DNA from: Owenia fusiformis
Lineage: Eukaryota > Annelida > Polychaeta > Sabellida > Oweniidae
Reading direction: 5' to 3'
NCBI GenBank assembly: GCA_903813345.2
Contig: CAIIXF020000010.1
Span: 20,779,181-20,843,180 of the forward strand
DNA length: 64,000 bases
Shown here: positions 1 through 15,000 of the stretch, piece after piece
Position numbering within the stretch: position 1 is the stretch's first letter
Layout of the letters: each line of letters begins with the position of its first letter
Made by a program: the position numbers and the translations under genes
The notes under the pieces: generated by a model
Databases searched by the model: none
What the model was told of the DNA's origin: nothing
The model's input: the letters and a program-made list of their open reading frames with translations, nothing else

Positions 1-37
1 TCTGTATTGATACACAATCATTTTCATATTTACTTAC

Positions 38-3000
38 ACGAGCCTCAAAGATGTAATCAAGCTGTGGTCTGGCCCCATCTCCTAAACTCTGGGCATAACA
101 AAAGACAGAAACATTGCCAAATGTACCCTGAGTTCTCCTGATCAACAGAGGGATGTCCCGATCTGTCTCATTGGTCTCAATTCTAAAATAAAACAGGAGT
201 TCAATTTCAACATAATCATATATGCTTGGTATGCTTTTCTATCATTTCTGTATTTGTAAAGTAGATGTTATCTTCAGTTTTATATAACAGCTGATACTTT
301 TTTTAAATTTTACAACTCCAAAAATATTTTTATTGAAAGGTATTTTGAAGAGGAAATATTTTAGTTTATTTACTTATTTCTTAAAATTCACCAAACAGGT
401 TATTTGTAGTTAAAATACATCTGACCACTTCCTTTGTTCTATCTTTAGTTGGTAACTTACTTTGCATCTTGTAATCTAAAGATGACCACTCCCTTTGTTC
501 CATCATTTGCTTCTATGGTCACCTGAGATTTTGCCCCATTGACATCTGAAATAAAATAATCATTGTTTGATGAAAAAGCAAACTAACTTTCCGAGTAGTC
601 TGACCATTTCACCCATCAATCAGACTTTATTTCCCATGTTTTTTAAAATGAAAACAAAAGTTCGCAGAATAATTAATTAATTCATTAATGCAAAGATCTT
701 ACTGACCTATGGTTGGTTTGAAGCTGCTACCAATAGGGGAAACAAGTTCTACTTTGGTTAGCTCAACAATAAACTCCTCATCAATTTCTGGGATGTCATC
801 TTCAAATACAGTCACCTGCAAGTCAAATTATAAAGCATATAAGCAAGGAAATGTGAGTCTCACGAAATCAGCAATCATTCTATTAAAAGAAAAGATGCGA
901 ATTACTCGTTGATAACAAGCTTCAACACAAAAAAACTTTTCAAGATTTTGGAATTCTTTAATATTGTTGTTTCTTTTGTATACTTCAGGCTACTACTATA
1001 ATAACAATTACCTCAAATTGAACTGAGTGAGCACCATCAGCTATTTCAATGGAGGTAGAGATTGCCGTAAAATCTAGCCCAGCATCAGCAAGGCCCTCTG
1101 GTGGTGTGTCTTCCAGCAGTGAGCCATTCCTGATTGTGTAGAACACATTCACAGCACCTATAAGAAAATATCATACTTGTTAAGTTTGTCTTTAAACTGG
1201 GTACTTTTAAATTCATTTAATTAATGTATACATATTATTAAATCTAATGCGTTTCAAAACTCATCAGTACAGAATACTTTCTATTTGTTTGGAAATTTTA
1301 TTCGTAAACTTATTGTTTATTCCATGTTCCATTTGAATATTTCACAATCAATTTACTCCCCCACATGTACAATATTATAATGCGATTTTACTATACCTAT
1401 AGAACCAAATTTCCTGTCCACAATAAGTTTCAATGTTAGATCTCCCTCTTGAGTGTAGAGCTTCCTCGAGCTGCTGGCAAAGCTGAATACCCCATGTGGA
1501 TTGTTCCCTCCCTCTATAGTAATACTAGCCACATAACTCTGGGGGTCGACAGCTGCTCCCCCACTTTCCCGCACACCTGTTTGAAACAATAAACGCAGTG
1601 TGATTGTAGAATGTGATCATGCTCAGTTCTTTACATTTGAAAGCAGTGCGGAATTAGACCACATGTGGAGCAAAATTTGCCTCCCTAGGGTTGTTCACAA
1701 ATACATCTATTATACTGTATGTTATGTTTTCATTGTAATCATATATTTGCCACCCATGTCTTTAATACAAATAAAACAAAAAACTCTCAATAGAATTCAT
1801 GCTATTTATACAGCTGAAACTTTAGTTATCACAAATGTTTGTATTCATTCTAATCTGAAATAAATATACTGAATGGTATTTTATAATAATGTTTTCCCTT
1901 TCCAATGGTGTTATTGCACTTTCTTTATAATATTGCATTTTTGCTATTTTAACGTGAAATGTGGTAACTAATAATATAATCAATTTTATGCATTAAGCAC
2001 ATGTTCTGCCTATCATTTCTAAGAGTGACCTGTATTTCTATACCTTCAGTTTGTGGTTCACGTAGTATTATGTTGTACTCCTGGTTGATCTTTGGTATGT
2101 CATCCACTAGAATCTCAAGAGTCAAACTATTGTCCAAATCACCCTGGAAAATTCAAACACAATATGGTTTACTTTTCACAGTCTGATCTGCTCTCAATAA
2201 TGATGTGTTTTGGATGTATAAACACATGAGCAAGGCTAATTCGACGAGTATACACAATTGTAGATTGAGTTAATATGGGAGTTAAAAACTATCCGGGTAT
2301 GAAATGTCTGTTTTTCCAATTTATAAGATAATTACCTGTGGGAATTTCAAAGTACCATTCCATGTAGTGAACCTCTGAAAGGAGGGTAGACTTGTCCCAA
2401 GAGCCTCAATCACCCAGTCGACTGTCACATTGCCCAGACCTGGCTCACTTCGTGCTATATTCACCTCCAATGTATCACCTAAACAAAAAATAAATCTATG
2501 TTATCAATATTCAACTTGAGGTGAATAACTGTACATCTTTCACAAGTGATATTCCATGAAGTCTGTGAAGGGCTAGTGGAATATCATCTCACAAAGTGCC
2601 AAAGGTTTCACCGATAATAGAATGAAATATTTGTTTTATTAAATTACCATCACACTAGCCATCATCAAAGCAATTTAATCAAAGCAACCTGTAATGCCAA
2701 ATGGCGATTGGTATGCTTTTACATGTAATTGTTTATATTGTTTTCAACAAGTGAAATAAAATCATTAACTTGAACTAGCCATCATCAATATCATTTATTC
2801 ATATGCTCAAACATTGATTTATTTTTTATCATCACGGTGTATCATTGCATGGTATTTCAATGCAAAAATATCATTAATACATCATAACTTAGGCCTGCAA
2901 AATGCCCTTGTGCTGCATCCATTCTAAAACTTACAATGGACCAAGAAATATAAATATGGGGAAATTAATCCAGAGACTTGATCAGAACTAATTAGAGGTT

Positions 3001-6000
3001 TTAAATCATTTCCAAACTTACCCTCTTTTGCAACATATGAGCTCTCGGTGAAGCCAATGAGGCCTCCAACATAGTCATTTGCAGTCACAATAACAGTTAC
3101 TGTTTTCTGGGGAGCAAGGATTGAACCTCCTTCAGGATTGGAGAGTTCAACAATAATGGTTTCATCATCTTCTGGTAAGGTGTCATCTTTTATGCTTAAT
3201 GTTAATGCTGAAATATATAAAATATGAAAATTAGCAGACTACCAATAAAGATTTAATGATGATGTCATGTTGAAATAGCATATAATTACACAATAGAGGA
3301 TACAAACTACTTTATTACATTACCATACAATACATTACTATACAATACAATACAATACAATAAAATACAATACACTTAAACATTACTTAGCTGACAACTT
3401 ACATCTTGTGGTTTCTCCTGGGAGAAAGTTGAGAGTGGCGCCATCTGCTGTGAAGTCACTCCCCGCAGTAGCTGTTCCTCCAACTACTCCCCAAGTCACT
3501 GAAACACTTCCAATGCTTCCTCCTTAAAAAGATACATGTATTTGCATGGAAATAAAATAATGATTATCAAATATCTAATATTCAATGTTATATTTTCTAC
3601 GAACTAAATTATAAAACTGAGGGCTTATTAAGAATGCGTGGACTTGAAAGCCCATGGATTAAGGGAACTGCCATCTTTAAATTTCACGTTTTTCATAGTA
3701 CGAGGGTTGTCCAAGAAGTAATGCACTATATGCTCTAACTTTATCAATAATTAATATTTTTTCATGAAATGTTCAGTAAATGTTCCTTAGAGACATTTTG
3801 ATTATTCTACAAATTTTCATGTTGACTGATAAAACTATATTGATGTTATAATAAAATCAAGTTGGTGAGTTTGGGTAGGGTGGGGCAGGTTATACAGGGT
3901 GTTCCATATGTTTCAGGAATGATGCTGTATTTTAGTTGTTTTCTTTTCAATCTAGCTGAATTTTTAACAAGATGTCTCCATGATAGTTGTGAATGAATTG
4001 AGAAAGTTTTATATCATGAAGGTCAGTAGACCTAATAATATGGTTGCTATAGTAACCCAGGGGTAGGGTAGGTGGAGCAGGTGTAACAATCTGCAAAATA
4101 TATGTCATATTTGTAAAAATAGTCGTTTTTTGTATGAAGTGTGGGTAAGTATTAGGTTGTCATAGTTGCATCAAAGTCAGAAATTAAGCAAAAATGAAAG
4201 TGAATTCCTGGAAATTAAAAAAAATTGTCATCATTGATGATATATCACAATTGAAAAACCTGTCATGGGTACCAAAGGAGAATAATCACAGGTCATTTTG
4301 ACTGAGTGGCCATCTTGAAAAGTGAAAATGTCATCAGTAAAACATGAATTTCAACTAAGGTAACACACAACAGTCCAAGACTGTGGAAAACAAGTTTTCT
4401 GCAGCAGTTAAAATTAAATACCTTGGGAGTATATATGGGGACTTAATGACAACAACCCCAAGAGTGTATGAGTGGTATAAGGGATTCAAATCAAGGGAAT
4501 CTGAGACAGATAATCCAAAACTTCTGATGTGGCTGCACGCTCAGCCAAAATGACCAGTGATCATTCTCCTTTGTGACTCATGTCATGTCATGCCATGGGT
4601 GTCAATTGTGATACCATCAATAATGACATTTTTTTAATTTCAAAGAATCCTCCTTAATATTTGCTTTAATTTTTGACAATTTTGATGTAACTATGACAAC
4701 CTAATACTTTCTAACACTTCATACAAATAATGACTATTTTTACAAATATGACATATTTTGCCGATTGTTACACCTGCTCCACCTACCCTACCCCTGGGTT
4801 ACTATAGCAACTATATCATTAAGTCTATTGCGCTTCATGATATGAAACTTTACCAACTTATTCACAACATATTTGGACACATTTTGTAAAAAATTCAGCT
4901 CGATTGAAAAGAAAACCACTAAAATACACCATCATTCCTGAAACATATGGAACACCCTGTACAGTCACGTCAAAATGAATAAAACATTGAAAATATGAAA
5001 TAATTAATCAACAAATAATATTTTGTGTAGCCATAAGAAGTATGCTCAAAAATACATTTTAAGATACTAAATTACTATGAGCATGTCCTAGATTTAATGG
5101 ATGTACATTGCATGTAGTGTCCCATTTCACGTTTTCTCAAAATATTGCCCTTTGCATGTTATGAACTTTCGATGCCTGTCAGGAAAAACACTCTTGGCAA
5201 TTTCTTCCACTGTGACTTGAGTTTTTGCCTCCCATGTTTGGAGTTGTCATCCAGGGTCCAGTCATCTCTTTTAAATCTCTTCTGCCATCTCGTATGTGTA
5301 GTTCTATCTGGTATATACTCAAATTTTATACTTTCTTCATGGTAGCATCAGTTTTGTGTGGCTGTGAGTCCAAGTTAAGTATGAAATTAGGCCACCAAAC
5401 GCAAGGCCTTCTGTTATCAGGTGAGAATTGCAGCCATTTTGCAATTTCTTGACTGGGACTGTATTTGAATTTGTGACTATTGAACTGTGGTATTATGACA
5501 TGACAGTGCTAAATGTCATTATTTGTACTTGGTTAACATCATGCTGAATAAATTTAACAATTTCCGAAACATTTTGATCATTTAAAAGAAAGAAATATTA
5601 ATAAAATAACACTTTGGATCTTTAAATATTTAGAAAAATTGGTACCTGCCCCGCCCACCCCTACCCCCATGTTGCTATAGCAACAATATTAAGACTTAAT
5701 ATTAATGTTTGATGCTGAAACTTCAGGATATGATAGATAAAACTTCAATTGTTATATACACAAAATTTCAGCTGAATTGAGGAATATTAAAGAAAGTTAG
5801 AGCATATAGTGCATTAATTCTGGGACAACCCTCGTATACAAGTTATCAAATGTGTTAATATAATCAATGTGAACTACTTATGAGAATAATAGAGATAGAT
5901 CAGTTGACCTCTGACTGGTCCAACCCACAAAATCTGAATCTGACTTGCACCAGAAACACCTCTGATATTAATCAAATAGAACATACCCTCTCGTTCTACA

Positions 6001-9000
6001 ATCAATTCCACTGAGAGGCGATCCCTCTCTTCAACAGGGACAACATGGCCATCATCTTCTGCAAATGGATCCATACTCCTGATGCTAAACACACCATTAG
6101 CGTCATCATTAGCAGCGATCACAACTGTTGCTGAGCTCTGAGCCCCAACTGTTGGGTTGTCATTGGTATTAGTGACATCTATATTCATCAGTATCACTCT
6201 TGTTAACCTATAAGTAATATAATACTTTCATTGCACATTTGAAGCACCACATAATATTTAAAGATATAAATGATTAATAAAATGGTTGATAATTTATTAG
6301 CTATAGTCCTTACTTAACAAAGAATAATTCATCAAGTTCAGGTATGCTGTCTGCCTTGATGGTGAGAGGAATGGTACCCTGTCTTTGGCCATCTGCTATT
6401 GTGATATAGGAACTTGTCACTTGAAGGTAATCGCTCCCTGCATAGGCCTGTTTAGCATACAGTGTTCTAGTCTATAAGTGAAAGATTTTATGTCAAATAG
6501 GTTTTACAAAATGGGGTAGAATGTCTCAGATTTTAATTAAGTTTATTGGTCATTCATGGCAAATAATTTTTGTGCATATTCAAATGAATTTTAAGAGTAA
6601 TGACACTGATCATTTTAAACAATCCGGGAAATTCAATATCTGGCTGTTCACAGAACGGATGCTGTAATATATTTTCGACGTTCCTTCAGAAATACTTATA
6701 CAAGTATGTCATATCAAAATTCAAAATTATCTGTGGTCAATGCTGCCATCTATTTCAGTAATCCCCCTTTATCAATACATTGCAATCACTCTAACTAACC
6801 ATTTCAAGAGACTTCACATAGTAATTGGTGGAAGGATCAGGAAGAAGGCTGGAGTCATCTGCAGTTGTAAACCAAGTACAGCCCTGATTGCTTATATTAT
6901 ACTGGAATGACAGACAAGCGACAGCTGCCAGACAGACACTGCCACAAGACTGAAATAAAAGAGATATCAAACATAAAGTGTGATCTTTCTAAACTGGTAA
7001 TCAATTCATTATTTAATAAAAACGATTCACTTGCACATGTATTTTCTAAATAATGTTTGTACTAAAACAATATATCTTACATTCAAAGGATTTGGAAGTC
7101 CAACAACATTAACAGGGCTGCCCTGTATGTCTTTGGGCCTAGCTCCCTCTTTAGTTGCCCCAAAGTAACTAGTTGCTTGTTTTCCTCCCTTCATTGCCTC
7201 AGTTAACAGGTCTAATTCCTCAGTGCTGTAGTAAACACGAAGTTCTCCATAGTCACCTCCACTGTGAAACATAATCAACAAATATATTACACACCTCATT
7301 GAAATACTGTACTCTGATTGGTCTATTAATATACAAATATATTACACTTTGGTAAAATACTGTCCTCTGATTGGTCTATTGGCTTTTTTCATCTGTTTTT
7401 ATTAACTTTAAATAAGTTAATATACAAAACTTGTACTATAAATTTTCTAATAATTCCGATAGAGGAAAAATTTTAAAATTCCTAGTGATGGCTATATGGC
7501 GTTAATTTTTTTGAAAAATTGTAAAAAGTTTTGTATTATAAAGGGAATTAAAAGCTATCCACAAACCTTCTATTGAGACTAATGAACTGCTCAGAGTCAG
7601 TCTTAGTTTCTTCAAGTTGAAAACTTGCAGCAGTGAACTGTACAGTGCCATGTGGGTTGTCATTGGGTTGTATTTCAAGCGTGATTTGATGCTGTCCATA
7701 ATTGACTCGTCCACTTGTAGAAGTCAACAGAGTAATTACAATTTCCTGTAAAAATAATTAGTTAATTTAGAGTTCTAGTTACTTTGTTGTAGCTTTATTT
7801 CTTCTTCTATTGAGTAATTATTAATATCTAACTGTATTTATAGACTATTATCTATTTTTATCATTTAATTGGGTTTTATGGTTGCTTGGCTTTATAAAGA
7901 ACACATATATATAAAACATAACAATTAGTTGCATATTAAATTAAATATTATAGACAGGTGTCAATTGTAACAGTGAATTTAATATTCCAAAAACAAGTTT
8001 TACTCCTTTTGTATGATATATTACTGCTTTGATTTTAACCATATGAGTAACATAATTTGGGAAAAAATCAAATATTTTATTAAAATATGTTGTAGGTCCA
8101 TTCTCTTACCTCCACGCCTTCAGCATCATCATCTGGTAGAATGTTGATTTCAATATTTTGTCTCGCATCATTACTCACAAAGTACACTGTCCCTGTAGTG
8201 GGGCTGATATCTCTTGCAACGTCACCATTCGCGAGAGACGCCTTCCAAGTTACGGCAACAACCCCAAGAGTGCCACCTATCCTGACAACAGCAAACTGAG
8301 CAGTTGACGTTTCTCCATCCTCTGGCTCCTCAACGGAAATTCGCTCTTTTTCAAATCCAAAAGCGCCATAAGGGTCATCTGAGGGTAAGATTACTACTTG
8401 TGTTTCTTGGATCATTCCTAATGATGCTCCTCCAGTAATTTGATTCAGAAGGTGAATTGTGAAAACCTCGGATAATTCAGGAATTCGGTCGTCGATTATC
8501 TCAATTGGAACGCTTTTGGTTCTCTCTTCATTAGAAAGTACAACGTCAGTTGACGAGACAATGTAATCAAAGCCATACGTTGCATTTGTTGTGATAACTT
8601 CAAACTTTACTGTTACTTCACCAAATGATCCTTGTGTTCTAACAACATCAACAACTGACCCAGTGTTATTTTCATGAACTGACACATGTGTCGCTGACAG
8701 CTGCAGCACCCCATTGGCTGCGTCATTTTGGTTAATGATTACCTGACCATAAGCATCAGAATCTGGTCCAATACGCGGAGAATTAATAACATCTCTCGAT
8801 TGTGCTCCAGTTAACAACTCAACTGAGTTTAAGATAATGAAAACTGATTCATCAATTTCTGGATCGCTGTCATCAAGGATTTGTATTGTGATCACAATCT
8901 TGGATTCATCGGGTGTAAATGTGACACTGCCACTTGTCGACAGGAAGTCAACACCATCTGTTGCCCTGGCGATATTGCTTGGGAGATATGGGTAATATTC

Positions 9001-12000
9001 AGTTTCTCTTAATGTGGTATAGTTAACCCTTACACTTCCATACATGCCCCGTTGTCTCTCTATAGTCAGGTTCACATCTGAAAAATTATCATTGAAGTAT
9101 TAAAACAACATTTCCATGGTGACATAAAGAGAAACCATTTTTGAAAAATCTACTCCTAATCATTTTCTATAATCTATTATAATTAATTCCATCAGAAAAA
9201 AAATTGGCATAGAAATGATACTCACCTGAAGGAATTTCCAGCACTCTGATTGGTCGATGATCTGTTGCTATGACAAACATTCCATATGGGTCGTCATTAG
9301 CAGCAATCGTGATCAAGGCCGACACTTCAGTTCCAAGGCTTCCCTAAAAGATAATATTCACATTTAGAAAGGGGAGACAATGTAGATAAAATAAAACAAT
9401 GCAATGCATTTTTTCCAAATATACATGTAGTTGATATTAGAGATATTTAAGATTAGTATTTCAAGGATGAAGCATTCAAAGTAGGCAGAGTAGGATAATC
9501 ATTAACTCCTCTTAAAATCATGTTTAGAATTGTTCTTGAACCCTAAAATCTGTAAAAAACCTGAAAACATTCTTGAACATAATGTAAAACAAATAAAACT
9601 ATGAATTAAAAGTGACAACATGATTAAAAGAAATAAGGTCTAAAGATAGGTCAAACTGAGAGCTTTTTGGTCTTGGACCCCTTTAGGGACGTACTGCGAG
9701 TAAATCACAGTTATAATTGTACATTATTTACAAACCTTTGAACTGTCTACAAGTGAAACTGTATATACTTCATCTAGCTCTGGAAAGGTGTCACCACGTA
9801 TCTTAATGCTCAATTCAGCTTCCCTCTGCTGATCTTTGAATGAGACGATCCCTGTGATGTCAACGATGTCATTCTTGGCAGCCTCTGGGAACTCCCATGT
9901 GACATTCACTGGACCAATGATGCCATCTGATCTAACGATCTGTAAACGATAAGTAAAGAATTTTCAAGCTTTATGAGAAAACATGATCTTAAAGCTCCAT
10001 TGCTTGTAGTAATTTTGCAGTGGGGAAAATCAAAATTTTTGCAAATTATTTCTTAATCATATTCTTGAGAGAAACTGGCTAAAACTGGCTAAAGCTTTTC
10101 TAAACATCAAAATGAGTGACCAATACAGGAAAATGCAAAATTTGCCTCGTTTTCTATACTAAAAATTATACCCTTTGTTTTAAACTAAACTTCATCCAAT
10201 ATTTTACCATATAATTCCCTGCTGCCTATGAGTAGCAGTCACATTCAAACTACCATAAAAGGCTAAGAAGGCCACATTTGTGATTGTTTAAATCTCATCA
10301 GCTTCAAAACTTTATACTGTATTATTAATGTACAATAGTCAGATGTCAATGTGGTTTTTCAAATACATATTCAAGGTATTTGACTTACTGTGAGGTTCAC
10401 CAAACTATAGTCCATATCTCCCACTTCTGATGCCATCACATTAAGGGAGTCCCCAGTAAACATGAAAACACCATAGGCATTATCAGAGTGGCTGATTGTA
10501 ACAGTAATTGTTGACCCCAAACCTATATCTGCACCTCCTGTGGGGTTCACCAATTGTACTTGAAAGGACTTATCATCTTCAGGGGTCAGATTATCAACGA
10601 TGCTTATGTTGATGTAGGCATAGCGCTGATTTTCTTCAAATACAAGTCGGTTGACCCCCGCCTGAAAGAACAATGCAATAAAATTGATTTAATATGTTTG
10701 TGAAGGCATAGCTCAAGGTAAGCATTAAATAATATGTCATGATGAAAAATGTCTCCCAGGGTTATATCCTTAACTATATTCTCTCGACTTTTTGAGCTGT
10801 GTACTAACACATCCTGTTGAAGAGCAGATTTAATTTTTACTAATCAAAAGATAAAACTGATATTAATCCCCATGAGTCTTTTCCCATGTTTTATGCCACG
10901 AGGGTTGAATGTGGGTTAGGATGTCATTTTGAGCTGTTTGAAAATCCCAAAGATAATATTATAGTTAACGAAGCAAAATCTAATCAATATTTGAGAAAAA
11001 CTAATTTACCATGAAATACCGATAATGAAAAATTGTTAACCATAGTGATTCCAGTCTCGGATTTGAAATTATTTATGCCCCTACTCAATATCACTGAAGT
11101 GTTATCTTTACCAAGCAGATAGCTTATATTTCCTCTTAAATTAAAACTCAGCAATTGAAAGCATCATTTAACCTGCAAATTGATTCTAACTAATCCTGGT
11201 CATCGGTGGGCAATATATCTATCACATTTTCTAATTAAAACTGGCTAGGTTTAATGGACCATTGGTAGATATATTACTTGGAGGTTTTGGTACATCGAGT
11301 GAGGTTTATATGGCCCCAAAATCTTTCAATTAACAGCTAATCAACTAAAACTTGAATGCTATGGGTTAAACAAGCATTGGAGGAAAAGGTGATCAGTAAA
11401 TGACTAAGAAATGAAACAAGAAAACAAGGAAAACCTTAATTGAATATATATATCACAAATTAACTTTTGAGGATGGACCTTTGAGGTGTTTACTACATTT
11501 CACAGAAAACAAATCAGACTTACTTGCACTCAAGACATTAGGAGCCTTTTGAGTAAAATGGATATAAAATTTTTGATTATTTTCACACTACTATATATGT
11601 CATGTCTCGTTCTGTCAAATAAAAATATGACAAAATTTCCAAGTGCGAAATGTGCAGTAAGACACAACAAATGTACTTATGAGTTAACACTTGCACCGAG
11701 TGAGGATTGCCGCAAATATGATATTTTTACCAAAACAGGTCAACCATCTGATAAACTTCTCAAAACTCTGCACCAAGAAGGCTTGAAAGATTTGGAAATC
11801 AAAATCGCAAGAATGATTGATGGACTACAGATAAAAACTCTGCGACGGATTCGAGGAGTCGAAATGAAAGTGACCGAAGTCATCAAAAAACTAGATGATA
11901 AAATGAACATTATGGGAGATGAAGGCCACAAGGAGGAGGTTGCCATGGAAGTTAATACTGAGAAATGCCCAAATGGGTATATAACAGTAGCTAACTGGGA

Positions 12001-15000
12001 GTCTTGCTACGCATTTGGATTGTTCAACGCATCATGGAATGAAGCTAAACAATACTGTGGAGCTATGGGAGCTAATTTAGTTGCCATGGAAACAACCCGG
12101 GAGTTCTATTTGTTGTCATTTCTCATCAGAAATAAAGCAGGTAAATTTATATTTTGTCTTTTATTCTTATTGAAGGTAAAACTGCTACTGAATGTTATTG
12201 GGTTGATTGTGGCAGATAGAGGATCTCTTTGAATGCCTTAAAAACATAACAGAAAGATAATCAAAACTGTACTTCTTATTTTGGTACGAATGTTTTGTGA
12301 TTTGCCGATTCTGAGGGAAAACTAAAAAATTGGCAGACTTAATTTGATTTATCAAATTAAAAAGATCCAACAACCAAGTGAGCTATCAGTTTCACCACCA
12401 TGTGCCTAACTTGAATAAAATTTGTTAAGATTATCATCAACCATTATTGAATATAATGAATGTCACTTAAAAGCTGTCCAGTAGATAGAATTATTTTCTT
12501 TTTATTAAAAAATAGGTATCAATATATCACTTTTTGATAGACTCTACAATAAAATCTTAACCCCATTTAAAAAGCACATTTTCAAAATTTCAAAAATCGA
12601 TATCATATTAGGGATCCTCACAAAAAACTGAATTATTAATATAATATCTGGGTTGTATGACTTTAATAGTCTACTATTTATCAATTTATCAAACATTTTG
12701 GAGCAGTATTTTCTTTGCTAAAGTAAATAACATGCACATTCTACTTTTGTAGTATTTTAATAGAATATATACATTTTAAGTGATGGTCAATTTTATTACG
12801 TAAATTACGACCATGTACATACGGGATATACCCAAGAGGTATTTTTCACTTTCATTGGTGATAAACAAAATACAATACAATACAATAAAATAAGTAAACA
12901 TAGATTACTCACATTACATTTAAAAACAACCATTTAATCAAGTGACTCATAATGAAATTACATTGTAAATGTAGATTGGAAAAGTACATGTATTGTCAAA
13001 GTGAGAGAAAGATTAGGGAAAAATTCTGTGAGAGATTTATACATCACTCTAAGTCTGAAAAGATCTAGGTCCATGTGTGACAGATATATATGTCATTCTT
13101 ATTAATGAAATGTAGCAGATAAAAATATTACAATAATAAAAATAATACAACAAAAATGAATGTTTTTTAACCTAATCTGTATTGAGGTGAAGCTTGTCTA
13201 AGCTCACTGACATTAAACCAAGAGCAAATAACACATAAACCTGGGTCTGGATCATTTCACTGAATTTCCACCTATGCTCTCCCATTTTTTTGTGCTTTGG
13301 TCATTAGTTATTTAATCAGCAGGTCACTTGAAAAGTTCAATTTAATGAAATAGTTTTTCTTCAGATTTCTATTAATATTAAATAATTCCTTTTTAAATTC
13401 TTCCAGAGTTAGATGACATGAAAGGTTGGTGGACGGCAGGACAATTCGATGGTCAGGACCGTCAGTGGATGTGGAGTACAAATCATAACAATAAGCCATT
13501 TGCTTTCTTCAAATGGGGGGCTGGGGAACCACAAGCGGAGAAAGTACAACAGTGTATGCTTCTGTATGGGTCAGATGATATGTTATGGCATGACACACCA
13601 TGCACGGAGAGACTGAACTTTGTATGTGAATATAATATAACAGATAAGTAGTCATTAAACGCTTCTATAATGATACAGTAAGGGGTATGGGGTGTCACTT
13701 AGAACTAAAACCCTGTCTTACTTCCTGGGATTATAAATACTAAAGTAGGATGGGTTGAAGCTATATTGACAAAACTGAGACTGGCTTTCATTGATAGGAG
13801 GTTGACTTTTAGTGGTCTGAATCATATTTTTCCAGATTGATACCTTTCATCTGCTATTTTTCAAAGACATGAATTTTGAATGAGAATATTCACAAGCAGA
13901 CACTATAGAAAGTCCAATTTTGTGAGTAAACTCAACAGAAGATGGAAATTGCTAAAATTGATATTTGATATTTTGGAAGTTGCAGAAAAAAAACCAAAGT
14001 GACAGCTACTATTAATATAAACATTTATCAGTGTGACATTAGTATATTTCAAATACCACATATATAATGTATATACAGTAAGTCTGTTAGTCCAGTGTTT
14101 GATGTACGATTACTTGTATTTGTTAGTCTGTAATTATGTTATATACATTACCTCCTCCTTAAACATGTAACCAAACCTATACTATTTGACAAATATACAA
14201 AAATCTTTAACTGGTAACATAAGTTTGGAAAAAATCTGAGATTCCTAATACTCTTATGAGAAGGTGGATACAAGATACTAGATTTATATTAAAAGAAATA
14301 CATGGGGGATAATGCTACTCTACGCTATTATCACTTTAGAAGGACAGAGCATCATAGTCGCTGCTACATATTTGCATGTTTGCATATATATTTTGTAAAT
14401 ATGCTTGTTAACAGTTGTACCTAAAAAGCTTCAATACAAGAATAATATACAATAAACTACAGTTACAGTTGCTTACATGTATATGGTTAAAATGAAATCC
14501 TGATAAACAAAGTACATAAATAAAAAAGCTTATTATCTCAGAAAATAGTTATGCAAATAAGTAGTTATGAAGATTAGTAGATTAAGAAAAATAGTAGATC
14601 ATCAATTGGAACTTACGATATAATCTGGAGGAGATTTTCCTGCACTTTTAGCCGTGCCATCTATAGTTCTCCACTCCACAGTGACACGCCCAGTTAGACC
14701 CTGTGCCCGCACCACTAGCAGGTGGACCTCAACACTTTCCTCCTGTACTGTCACCTGAATTAATAAAGAGATCATAATCATAAATAAAACAGGAATACTA
14801 TCGACAGAGGTTTTAAAACGTGCCACTATTGTTGACGGATGGACGGACGGACGGACGCACGGACGGACAAGTGAGTGATTACAAAAGCTCACCATGTGAG
14901 CTAAAAATGCATGGCTTGGGGATAAAGATCAATTTAGGACAAGGCAGGAACTAATAGTAATATAACGAAGGCAGTTCAATAATACAGAGAAATCCTCAAA

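Noticed and set aside
5145-5452. Plus-strand ORFs in the mariner region
   Set aside because: The coding signal there is on the minus strand (transposase HTH remnant); plus-strand ORFs are shadows.
13418-13651. Separate short gene for a lectin fragment
   Set aside because: It is exon 2 of the lectin; the acceptor at 13406 and phase join it to exon 1.
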